Under the pieces are notes generated by a model. The model was not told the DNA's origin. It saw only the letters and a program-made list of their open reading frames with translations, and did no database searches. The translations under genes were made by a program, and so were the position numbers. A stretch of DNA of 64,000 nt from Eleginops maclovinus (taxonomy: Eukaryota > Chordata > Actinopteri > Perciformes > Eleginopidae), in NCBI RefSeq assembly GCF_036324505.1, contig NC_086361.1, positions 7,324,328 to 7,388,327 of the forward strand. Direction: 5' to 3'. How positions within the stretch are numbered: the first letter of the stretch is position 1; the number at the start of each line of letters is the position of its first letter. Below, in pieces: positions 51,601-62,801 of this stretch.

Positions 51601-52290
51601 ACTTGACAAATTGCAGTTTAATCAGAAATGTAACTTTCCAAAGCTTCCCTGCACCTCGCAAGAAGATCAATATTGGGATGTACTTGTGCTAGTTTAGTTT
51701 AAGAAAGAAGGGAGCCATAAATGATTTTAAATTAAAATTGACCTCAACTAAATTGCAGTTTAATTGAAAACTAAACTTTACAAAGCCTCCGTTCACCTCT
51801 AAAGTGAAGTCAATATTAAGAAATATTTTTTCTGGTGTAGTTTAAGAAAGGTAAATTGCTGTCAACATCTTGATCCCAAAGGGTTTTTGAATTGTCCAAA
51901 GGTTGCGTGTTCAAATTATTTATTAAAGAGCAATAAATCCTTTCTGGTTAGGATTCAAGGACGGACGTTCATCTACAATGGTAGTTTATTGGGAAAAGGG
52001 GTGTAGCCTTTCAGCACAAAGTCCCTGATCAGTAACAGGCAAGAAAGATAGAGTGGCTTGAAAATAATCTTTCTGATTAAATGAAGAAAACACTCCATCG
52101 ATATATTAATCCTTAATATGAAACAAGTGTGTTTCAGTATTGAAGTTGTTTGATGAAATGGGTATCATTAAGGATTGACCCTACAGGGCAAATAGATTCT
52201 GAAACAAGCATATTTTTACAGATGGAAGAACTCGGTAGGTATGAAGGCTGGAAGGGAAGTTGCTATAAAATGCTCACCTATAGAATAGCA
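48659..52290. other. Intergenic, no gene; contains a local duplication
   Basis: Mostly AT-rich. Imperfect duplication of about 100 bp at 51608-51708 and 51750-51850. A stretch at 50640-51240 looks unique and moderately GC-balanced. No coding sequence was recognised. Confidence 0.5.
51608..51850 (+). repeat. Imperfect tandem duplication, about 142-bp period
   Basis: AAATTGCAGTTTAAT, then AAAGC(T/C)TCC and (A/G)TCAATATT, then TAGTTTAAGAAAG, appear in the same order in 51608-51708 and again in 51750-51850. The copies are diverged by substitutions and small indels, so the duplication is old. Confidence 0.7.
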
Positions 52291-52380
52291 GTCCACTTTC
52301 CATATTTCAAGTCTGTTCGGGGACTTGAACCGGCGACCCTACGATTCCCAGTCCAAGCCCCTACTGACTGGACACCTTGA
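52291..52380 (-). mobile_element. tRNA-derived SINE fragment
   Basis: On the minus strand GGTTCAAGTCC (52321-52331) is a good RNA polymerase III B box. It is preceded by a tRNA-like GACTGGGAATCGTAGGGTCG and followed by AATATGGAAAGTGGACTG. This order matches tRNA-derived SINEs of teleosts. The A-box half and the 3' body are missing or too diverged to see, and a full tRNA cloverleaf cannot be drawn. Confidence 0.6.
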
Positions 52381-53545
52381 TGTGATCCAAAGGGTAAGAT
52401 GATTCTAACCTACCCCAGTACTCTGAACATAATACGAAGGTAGTGTAGTACAACAAATCTCATCCCCTGTCTCAAACCTGAGATGGAAACAGATTAAAAC
52501 CCTTCTGTTCTTTACAGTTCCAGTGTATTTTATGATGTAGAATCTTTTTTTGTATTACTCCATCTTCGCCTTTTTAGCCTCATCTGTCAACTGTGTTATT
52601 TTGCCCGGTACATTTTCCAAAGTTAACATTACTTCCGTTGTTCTACTACCTGCGATGCTACTTTGTTGAGGTGGCTCATGGGTAGACAGTGATGCAGTGT
52701 GCATGTCTTGGGCCTTTTCTTTATTGTGAAAGGGAGATGCAACAAGCCTTCAGGCTAAATTGCTTAGTAGAGCGAGGCTCACAGGGAACATCTAAATGGC
52801 ATTGTTGCCATTATCCTACAGACATTCCATTGTGCCCTCAACCTTTACTATAACAGGTTAAAGGAAAATGTTATCCATTGTCTTATTAATGAAATAACAA
52901 AAACAATGCAGTTGCAGAGTAAACTTGAGGCTTTTTAAAGCCACTGCTAAGCTACCAAGACGCTCTGTCCTCTCCTCTCTCCACTTTGTTAAAATGTCTT
53001 CTCCCATGTGGTCACTCTCTTCCTTAAATCCCTTTCTTTGTCCCTCCATCTGTCTGCCCTCTGTCTCCTCTGTGAGTTTTTCATCATCTCTATAATGTGA
53101 CTGGAGCCTTCTGGACCCTCAGCACCAGCAACAAACATCAAAAAACACCCTGTGTCTTATTTCTCCTCACTTTCTCTCTCCTACCTCCTGTGGCTCTTTT
53201 TCTCCATCTTCCTCTCCATCTGCATCCATGTTATCAAATGGTGGCAGCCGCAGCACACATTGTTTATTCTTAAAGGATTTCTCTACACCCCACAGGAAGT
53301 GAAACATGATTTAAAAATAAATAAATTGGGAAAACTTTTTGAAGAAGGGGCTTTGTATGTTCCCTTCACACAAAACCCCCAGATAAAGCCCAGGTATCAT
53401 CTGGTATATTGAGGATGTTGGTGAAGAATATTGTGTTACTTGTACTGTTTACGTTATGTGGATACTCTTACACTCTTTCTATCTCGTTATACTGTATATA
53501 TCCTGGTTCTACAATTGCACAACACTAATATCAGTGTCGAATTTC
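52381..53545. other. Intergenic, nothing recognised
   Basis: AT-rich, with a C/T-rich patch near 52970-53230. No gene is recognised. Confidence 0.5.
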
Positions 53546-53590
53546 ATTCCATCCATCCATCCATCCATCCATCCATCCATCCATCCATCC
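53546..53590. repeat. (ATCC)n tetranucleotide repeat
   Basis: About eleven CATC/ATCC units, the tail of the Rex3-type fragment read on the minus strand. Confidence 0.96.
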
Positions 53591-53935
53591 TCCTCTCCCG
53601 CTTAATCGGGGTTGGTTCGCGAAGATAGCAGCTCCAGCAGAGAGCCCCAAACTTCGCTTTCCCTGGACAATCAACCAGCTCTGACTGGTAAATTCCAAGG
53701 GGCTCCCAGGCCAGCGAAGAGATATAATCCCTCCACCTGGTCTAGGTCTACCCCTCAGACTCCTCCAAGCTGGAAGTGCCTCGAACATAAAGAGAGGCAC
53801 CCAGGTGGCATCCTCACTAGGTGCCCGAACCACCTCAACTGACTCTTCAACATGAAGGAGCAGCGGCTCTAGTCAGAGTCCCTCCCGGATGTCTGAACTT
53901 CTCAGTTTACCCCTAAGGGAGAGGCCAGCCACCCT
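53546..53935 (-). mobile_element. Rex3-type non-LTR retrotransposon, 3' end
   Basis: Read on the minus strand this is the 3' end of a 5'-truncated copy: coding remnant, short 3' sequence, then a (GATG)n tail (53546-53590), the typical terminus of fish Rex3 elements. The minus frame 53833-53531 preserves wording such as [14 protein letters not shown] and RGRPRPGG, the C-terminus of the reverse-transcriptase polyprotein. It is broken by substitutions and indels. No intact reverse-transcriptase domain is present. Confidence 0.8.
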
Positions 53936-54395
53936 GCAGTGGTATACTAATGGTAATAAATAAAAAGATAAAATAACTTGCTTTTGTCTTGTCCTGACAC
54001 AACACTACCTCTGATGCCTCTCCTCTGTCATACCCTCTTGTCCCTCACTGCCGTCCTCACCATCAGATTATCAGGCATCATCTTGGAAGCCAAATATGGT
54101 GACAGCCCCATCCCATCATCCCATCTGTTAGAGGGAAGGTGTCTGACAGAGAGAAAGTGTGTGTGTGGAGTAGGGGGTGGTGGAGGGGTGTGGTGGGTTG
54201 TAGTTCTGTGCTGGTGTGTCACGTTGTTGCCAAAGTACACAGATGTGTCAGTGAGTAAAAAAAGCCACTCTCACTGAGTGTTTTATTTATGGATTCATGT
54301 ATAGCTATGCTCAATTCTGCAGAAATATTTATGGGGGGGCAGAGTGTGCAGCTATGCACACCTGCCCAAACAGTGTAGACATCACACACAGGGGA

Positions 54396-54398
<3 letters not shown>
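53936..54398. other. Intergenic, nothing recognised
   Basis: A G/T-rich patch at 54150-54230. No gene is recognised. Confidence 0.5.

Positions 54399-54476
<78 letters not shown>
54399..54476. repeat. (TG)n microsatellite, 78 bp
   Basis: A pure TG array, preceded by a short CACACACA that can pair with it. Confidence 0.98.
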
Positions 54477-54477
<1 letters not shown>

Positions 54478-56650
54478 AATGCAGGAAGAAAGTTGGATAC
54501 AATGGAGAAACCCCTTTGCACTTGCTTTCATGTGCAAATTGTCAAACACAAACGCAGAGAGTCCCTTACACCAAACAAACTGCAGGAAACATGGAACCTG
54601 TTATTGGTGGCTCTGCAGCACAGTGCTGCCACCCTCTGGTGTTCTCTTGCTGCTGCAAAAACACTCCCTCACAAGGACCACAAATCCTCATTGATTTCCA
54701 ATTGTGCAATTTTACAGATATACTGTATATAATTGCACAATTGTTAGAACAGTTAGGTAAGAGGAAACACAGGATAGCTTCCACTTTGACACAACAATAC
54801 ACTGTAAAAACACAAGTGCCAGTGCAGAAAAATGTACATCTTTTTGTTGGGAGTTTCTGATTTGGTTATTTGGACATGTATACAATTATTACTTCCATCT
54901 CACTTGTTTTATGGGTTGCTGCGAAATAGGATTCATTAATATTCTGTGGGCTGCATGGGAAGCTGCTTTTCTTTGGAAATAGAATTATCTCAACACATCA
55001 TCCAGATATGATTTTGTTGGCATATTCTTCAACTAAACTGATTTTATTTATCAAATAAAATAGGATAAATTAAATATTTAATGATAAAATATTTAACTAG
55101 ATGCCTAATATACTTAATAAAGCAGTGGATACAAACCGGAATCTATTTCCATAACCCCAAACACAATGCTTTGGGATGCCAATGCCAATCCTATGGTTAT
55201 CTATAATGTGTGATCAGACTAATTTAAAAGCAACCACCAACCTTATTCTCAATCCCAAATGATTTTTTGGGATGATGCAATGTTGATGTAAGACACTAAT
55301 ATTCTAGGAGGATAAATGTGAACAGGCAGTGTGCCGTGTTTTACTTCTTGGCAGCTTCATACAGAAAAGTGTGCCCTAGTGATGGAAGGACACCTGCCTG
55401 GGGCTCAGGATGGGCTTGTTTTCAACTTCTATGAAAGCATGTAAGACCCTGTGCAGTTAGCCTATGTTACACAAAGGAAATGTTGGCACTTTTACAATAA
55501 GGCTATCTTGAGAAAACAATTTTTTTGACAAAAAGAGGATTTGTTCAACCAAGGGAGAAGCCGTGGAAAGGATTCATAAAAGAAGACTTGGCATCGCTCG
55601 AGAATCTATTTTTCTCTTTTCTTTACGATTCAAAATGTAATTTGAGGCTCACTGAGCAGCTGTGTAAACTAAGAACACGGTATTCTTTCCAGAAAATATA
55701 CCAGGTGAATCTAACGTATGATAATATCAACAAGTTGTATATATATTTTTGGGATTTAACATAATTATGCTTTTTTTAAGGTGAGAATAAAGAGATGCTC
55801 ACATGAGTAGTGTATCTTTCCACTTGAGAAGAGATGAGAGGCTTCTGAATCAGTGAAACACAATGAGCTCTCTTTCCATCTTGATGGGCAGTGGATCACA
55901 ATGTGATTACAAGAGAGTGGGACTGTAATCGAATTGGATTACCAATAGTTTTTTTAAAAGGCGTTTGTTTGTAGAATTGGTCTGAAAATGGCGTGATAAG
56001 ATCAGAAGAGTTTTGATTGTGTAGTTTAGGAAACATAATTACCATCATTTAAATTGTAGCACAGTTACTTCACACGATAACTCAAATGTAGAGTACAATG
56101 TTGTCTCTTAAAGAAAGTGTTGTTGAGCAGTTTTATAGGTTACCACTGTCTCCATTAGCAATGCACACGTGTTTGTCTTGTATTGAAATCCATTCCAGTA
56201 ACAAAACAACAATGTATATGTACTTCATTCAAGTCCGAGTATTCAAACATGATCAGCCAAATGTACTTCAAATGCCAACCCTAAAAGTACTTTTGGTATC
56301 TCTTTCCTGTAGTGTGTAAGTTGGGTTCTCGTGCATGTAAATGGTCTAAAAGGCAAATATCTCAAACTTCCCACTAGAGGGAGTTTCTCTCTTATCCAGA
56401 TCCTAAAGGTGGAAATAAAACTACATGCTTGGTTGAAAATGTTTAATCAGATAACATTAAGGAAAGCAACATTAAAAACTCCCAAAGAAGCTCTGCATGT
56501 TTTATTACTTCTTTTTTTTGTTCCTCCTTTTTTTTAATAGGAGAGTGCTCTTCACTTGATCGGATAATCACTGCCTGATTAATATCAGATATGAACAGAT
56601 CAACAGGATGGGAGATGATGGGTTTGTTTACCACAGGACTGCAGTCGGGG
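54477..56650. other. Intergenic, nothing recognised
   Basis: AT-rich. Open frames at 54297-54860 are driven by the TG array. The frame at 55525-55764 lacks motifs. Confidence 0.5.
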
Positions 56651-56655
56651 TGTGT

Positions 56656-56742
<87 letters not shown>
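56651..56742. repeat. (TG)n microsatellite, 92 bp
   Basis: A TG array with one TA interruption near its start. Confidence 0.98.
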
Positions 56743-56744
<2 letters not shown>

Positions 56745-59193
56745 GCAAGGAATTAGATTTTAGCATTGAATGATATTGTCACCACAGGATAATGTGCATT
56801 TGTGTTTCCTTCTTTGACTGTTACTCATTGTGTGTAGGTAACTTTTGGAGCAAATGATAATTATCCTCGCTGCTCACGCATGGAAATGACACAGTTTTTT
56901 CAAGCGTCACGCTATTAAAAACAGCACAAGCTGGATCGTCTAATAATTAAGACTTTATTTCTAATTTTCCTGCCTTTCAATTTCGTTCCACTATTTTGTT
57001 GTGTTTTTGTGTGTGTGCTGAAGCTACACAACCATTCTTGCTGCTGTGGCCATTTGCTACTTCTGGACCCAAAATAACTAGTAGAAGGTATAGAGATGAC
57101 ATTTGAGTAGGAACAGATGTATCTGTGGATCGTTGAAGGTCATTTTCAAATGACTGTGTGTTTCCCTTTTTAGGCTTAATCATACCAACGCCTCAAACAA
57201 AGAACACCATATTCCTGTCTGCTTAGCCCTCACCTTAACATAGATACGCAGATGAAGGACGTAGGTGTTGCACAGGAGGGAGGTTGACTTGTTCCGCTAC
57301 CTTCCATCCTGTCAGGTACAGCGTGTACTTTACCCAAATTGGCCAAAAATGTCATCATATCCCAGTTTTCGATCTCCAGTGCGTAACACATGGTTCATTA
57401 AAACATTTCCCGATGCCAGAAGATTTTTAGATTTTCTTTTTTTTATGTTAGTATTACTCTTGATATATATCTACAGTAACAATGAATGTGAAGTCTACTA
57501 ATGAGATGGAAAAATCGATCAGCAGTCCCTGTTGCAGGGGAATGTGAAATCAATCTTTCACAGCTACTGATTTGAACAGTAGCTGCAAGAGTATCAAATT
57601 GGGATTATTAGCTGGCCTTTGAAAATGTATTTCTAATTCATTTCAGATGTACAGTTCAAGTGCTTAATGTAAGCGCTAAAAGCCTCATCCACACAAGCTT
57701 AAAACTCCAGGAGGAAAAATACAATAACTTTAGAGCCACAGGGATTGAGCTCTAAACTCTGACAGCTTTATTTTCTTCCTTCACCTGTTTAGCTGCAGAG
57801 GACACCTTGATAAATTGTCCCTGAAATAATCTCCTGTGAGCCATTATGACATGCTGTCGGCAAACAATCACCCAGCCTCATTAGCATTGTGTATTGACAT
57901 CAGTGTAAATCTCATTAGCATTCTGTGGATGGTTGACGTCCTTGTGTATCACTACTGGATGTAAATAAGGCAGGTAGGAAAATAACTCACTTTCACAGGT
58001 GTTCAGGGAGAAGAAACAATGAGCTGGAAGACCGATCTTAAAGGACCATACCACAGCAGAAGGTATTCCTATAACAATGTGAGTTGCAAGGGTAGTCAAA
58101 CCAGGAAACCAGAATTTGTGTTCAGTCTAGTCTTCAGTTTACATCCATGTCTGTCTAAAAAGGTATCACGTCATAATTGATTCTATTAGACATTTGTGGG
58201 AAATGCTATAATCAGCTTATGAATGATTGAGTTTATCTTTGTCTTTGTAGATGTCTTTTCGCCAAATAAAAAAAAAATCCCTAGAGGAATTCCTGAGATA
58301 TTGCGTTCAAAAGTATTGGACGTCAGACAGACGTACAACATGAAACCATTTGCCCATCACATGGGCCAAGCAACCTTCAAGTTTGGTGTCCTTTACCTAC
58401 ATTCTTGACAGCTGCCTAAATGTATCATTTTATATTACCTGTGTTTTAAACTAATTTCAATATCATTATTAAATAAAATTTTTTTAGGTTGACCTACTTG
58501 CTACTTCTGGATAAATATGATAAGTACCAACACAAGGCTGCCGCACATCCATTTCCATCTGTTTCATAGTGATACTGAATCACATGCATGTTAAAACACC
58601 ACACAGTTTGTGCGCTCACACAACCGCATCAAAGAGGACAAATACATTTAGATGTTATCGAAGCTCCTAGAGCATCTATATAGGTAAATGAGATCTGCTA
58701 TGGTGACATTTAAATATAATTGAGAAAAAGAAGGACATGGTTTTGGAGCAGATAGTCATTGTCATTCAATAAAGCATGTGCGTTTGCTACCTTGAAAAGC
58801 CAAACTCAAGCTTGTTTTAAACGATTACCTTGCTGAAGGAACTTTTCCAAGCACCTGTGTTGATTATTCTCACCTCTCAGTAGAAAGTGGGACTGGGTCA
58901 AGAATTTTGCTATAAATAGGACTTCATATCATAACTTTCCCCAATGGGTCTTCTGAGTTTTTAGGGTTGTTGAAGTGGAGCTGAATGAATCAAGCATTGC
59001 ATGTTTTAGTTGTATGCTTGTTCAACATACATTGAGTGGTGAGTGCAGAATGAGCCAAATTCTAATTCAAATGGCAGATGTGTCCTTTTGCAATTCAACT
59101 CTTCACTAGTTTTGCTTGTCTAATTTATGATTTTTTAAATTCAGCTTAGTGTGTCCTTCTGGGCTCAGAGCCTGGGGCAGCTGCACTCTTTAC
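56743..59193. other. Intergenic, no gene
   Basis: AT-rich. 57760-57960 has a run of conserved-looking words (CATTAGCATTGTG, CTCATTAGCATTCTG, TAAATTG) that could be a homeodomain/POU-type enhancer, with two ATTAGCATT repeats 31 bp apart. No coding sequence was recognised. Confidence 0.45.
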
Positions 59194-59235
59194 AACACAC
59201 ATGCGCACGCACACGCACGCACGCACACGCACACG

Positions 59236-59327
<92 letters not shown>
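59194..59327. repeat. (CA)n/(CG) alternating purine-pyrimidine array
   Basis: The left third mixes CACG and GCGC steps with CA, then pure CA to the end. Such uninterrupted alternation favours Z-DNA. Confidence 0.95.
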
Positions 59328-59328
<1 letters not shown>

Positions 59329-59931
59329 GGCGGTCTGCCCCTCCACTTAAACTGGAATTCCCAAATCTGCTGTAAATGGCGGAGTCCCCTTCGAGGCATT
59401 TTCCTTTTTAGAGTGTAAGTCAGCTGCCGGGCACAACAGTCTCAATCCACATAAGAATGTTGCCAGGAATTAAAAGCAATGAATAAATAAGGTTAAAATT
59501 GGCCCTTTGCAAAGAAGAAAGGATAAGAAAAAGAACCAAATGGCCATGTCTTCCGGGGGTGATGGAATCCTTGACCAAACCGAAAGGCTGAGTGAGACTT
59601 CACCAGGCGCTAAAGGGTTTTCAGGCTGGTGGTGCGCATTTTAGAATCTGCTCCAGCAGTTTTCTGAATACTTGTACTACATTTAATACTATCGATGACT
59701 GCACTACTTGTTCCAAGTGATGTCCTTTATCTCATTTGGTTTAATTGACATTTTTCCCAACTTCACTTTGCCTAATACCTTAAGGATGAATGTTCCCATC
59801 GTGTATCGGTAATAATTTTGTCCTGAAACAAAATTTAGTATTTTAACTGTCCAGTACACTATCCAAACTTAACAACATAAAAACTGCACCCTTACTATAT
59901 GTTTCTGGTGGAGCAGCATTCATTTGAGTCT
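59328..59931. other. Intergenic, nothing recognised
   Basis: No gene or repeat is recognised. Confidence 0.5.
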
Positions 59932-60366
59932 TGTAAGGGGCCATATTATAAATGTTTCGGTTTAATATTTATACTTTGTGCCTCTACTGGGCTTTTACTT
60001 ATCCTGCCTCTTTTCATCCTCTATCTGAAACTAGAGCCCAGTCTGCTCTGAGTGGTTAGCTGGCCAGCTCTTTTATGATTGTTTAAACACTTAGATACGT
60101 CCTGCCCCTTAGCCTATAACATACAAGATGTTGGACCGCTAGCCTATAGGAGTGTGAGCTCATGGTGATGTCACTATGTCACAGAAGCAAACAGTGGATT
60201 ACATCAAAGGCATTTCAGGCAGGGGGGTAGTGTGTGGGAGAGAAACTCTGTCTGGGTAGAACTTTTGGATTTTAGCCTTTGCAGACCACTTACATGCACA
60301 CACATACTGTATATAACACACTACAGGAAAGGGAAAACTCCAAAAAGCATAATAGGGCCTCTTTAA
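59932..60366. mobile_element. MITE-like interspersed repeat
   Basis: The left end TGTAAGGGGCCATATTAT and the right end ATAATAGGGCCTCTTTA are near-complementary over about 17 bp. The interior (GTGAGCTCATGGTGATGTCA, GGCATTTCAGGCAG, AAAAAGCATAATAGGGCC) is wording I recognise as highly repeated in teleost genomes. No coding capacity. The target duplication is not resolved. Confidence 0.6.
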
Positions 60367-62788
60367 TTACGAACCAGTATGCCGATTATTTGCCATGGAA
60401 CTGACACCCTGAGAGGATTAATGAGGCCCAGAAACTTTTAAACAAAGATTGTCAACATCAGCAAGTTTCAGGGAAATGTAAAGAGGTCGCACCTCTCATC
60501 AAAGTATTTTTTCTTGAACACATTACAAAGAGAACTTTTCATCCCTCGAACAGAATTTTTCCGAGGCTTGGAGCTGTCATGTATAGGATTCACTTAGCTT
60601 CCCGATCAGCACTTTTCCTTCCGAACCTCCTCCCTAGATTAAATAGGGGTTTGTACGGGACTGTCTCTCATTTGGTTTACCTCTGCCCAGGAAAGCTAAT
60701 AATGGGCTCTGGAATGCACCGCAAACGAGAGATGTTATCCGCCATGAGGCGAGCAAATGGGTTGAACTTGTTATTTTTAAAAGAACAAAAGAATGACTTT
60801 TTGTTGTTTGAGAATTCTTTTTTCCTTTCATCGAAAAAGTGCAAACCTCTGCAAAATCCTGCTCAACTCTCAATATATCTGCGCTGTCAGTTTCTGACTA
60901 TTGTAACTGTGTTTGTTGTATATGTTGTATAATGTATAAGATGGAAGCTGCAGGGGACTCGGGCGCTTGCTGCTCTGTTTGCCCTGCTGGCACTGTGGCC
61001 CAGACAAGAAGCATTAAAAATGGATTAAAGATGGATGGATGAATGGAAGGAAGTTTACCATGTGTATTCTGTAATAAATTGCCCTGGCTGTTCTTTTGTA
61101 TCTAAATTTGGAACGGCAGAATTGACAATCTTTCAAAAATGAAACTAGTTGTAAATGCTTTCTACCACAAATGACAAACCCTGACTAAAGTATTGGGTCA
61201 TTATCTCTCAAAAATAAAAAGACGCTTATCTTTTTGCCCAGATTTCAACGTGTAACGAGAAGGTGTCAACTAGTCTGTTTCTCACCAGTGAACAACTGTC
61301 TAACTCTAAATCTGCAGCATTCATTTTAATATGACGTTTATATATGCAGGACTGAAAGGTGTATGCACAGTTAAAAAGTGATTTATATTTTCTACAGACA
61401 ATAAGGTGTAAGCTTAAGGCTGCAGAAAATATTCTTCACCTCACACCAATGCCAAGTTGCCATCCGACTTGACGTATTCCTTTTTATCTCCGGACTTCCT
61501 CTCGGCTACACTTCACTTCATTCAGTCAAGTAGAGCTGCTTCATCTCTCACTTACCCAGAAGAGCCAATCACTTAGCATCATCCTCTTTATCAATCCAAT
61601 TAGCTGCACCTGCAACACTGTTTCAGCACCTGATGATGATGAGGATGCATAATAGGGGACCTTTAAAACTTTCTAGAGCCACTTCCAACATATATGTATG
61701 ACTTTAACACAAATAAACCAGAACGACAATCCAGTTGTCAAGATTAATCCATTTATTTTCCATTTGACCATACATCTTTGTTTGTCTGGTGTGTATGGTT
61801 GAACTGGTTTTGCTTCCCCCGTGTAAAACCAACCCCTTCCCCATAAACAGACATAATAAAGCAAATGGTGGCGTAAATAATTAAGGTGAGTGGATAAATA
61901 TTAAAATCATAATATATGTAGGCCATATATACTAATAAAACAACACATGCTAAACAGTTAAAATTAAACAAAACTTGGATTATAAACTCAACTAATGGCT
62001 CCTACACAGAGTAACATTAATAGAAAAACACACAAATAAATGTGGATATTTTTTCTGAGATTAGAGCAGTATATTTGCAAGAACAAACTCCACAATTGGC
62101 GAGAAAAGTATCTCTGTGGACCACTGTTTCTCCTGGCATAAACGGTGGTCTGTGGCTTAAGGGCTCCTCAGGGGCCACGTCTACACAATAACCCTGTATA
62201 GTTACAACCATTTAATGCACCTAGATTGCATTGAACTTCGATACAAAAGTTGTCATCACCTTGTCCAAATACAAAGGGAGGAGAAAAAAAAACTAAAAAT
62301 GTTTTCAAATTGTTTCTGCCTAAATTTACCAATTCAATCATGAACATCATCAACCTCAACTCATGCGAACAGACTGATTTGTCCACTGCCCAACCTGGAG
62401 TAAACACAAAGTATAACAGAAGTGCTTCCTATTACATTTCCATCCACAGCAACAATGTGTAAATCAGTAATGAGTTTTATTTTGCTTCCATATGTTCTGT
62501 GGTCTGTGTTTTTTTCACAGTTTAGTTTTTCCATGACAGAGGTATTTAGAGGTTATTTTCTCTTTAAAAAGTGCATTGAAGACGTGTAACATCTGTGTGT
62601 ACACATGTAGATAATGTAAATGATATGGTGCAAAACAAATATTATCAGAGAAAACCATTTACCACCAGTTTGCTTCGAACGACTTAAATAGATGTGTGAT
62701 AACTTCCCCTTGTCTTTTTTTCTCTCTGGCTCCCTTTGTGTCTCCTTTTATCCTCTTTGTTAGCCGGGGGAAGTGATGGACATGTGTC
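60367..62788. other. Intergenic with possible conserved blocks
   Basis: 60540-60990 is unique-looking and GC-balanced. Its 117-codon open frame (60579-60932) has no known domain and ends in hydrophobic low-complexity residues. GCATAATAGGGGACCTTTAA at about 61648 resembles the right tip of the MITE at 59.9-60.4 kb. No gene is supported. Confidence 0.4.
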
Positions 62789-62801
62789 GGGGGGGGGGGG
62801 G
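62789..62801. repeat. Poly(G) run, 13 bases
   Basis: A homopolymer. Length may be uncertain. Confidence 0.9.

Noticed and set aside
52291..52380. A functional tRNA gene on the minus strand
   Set aside because: The B box is present but no A box, acceptor stem or cloverleaf is found. A SINE fragment explains it better.
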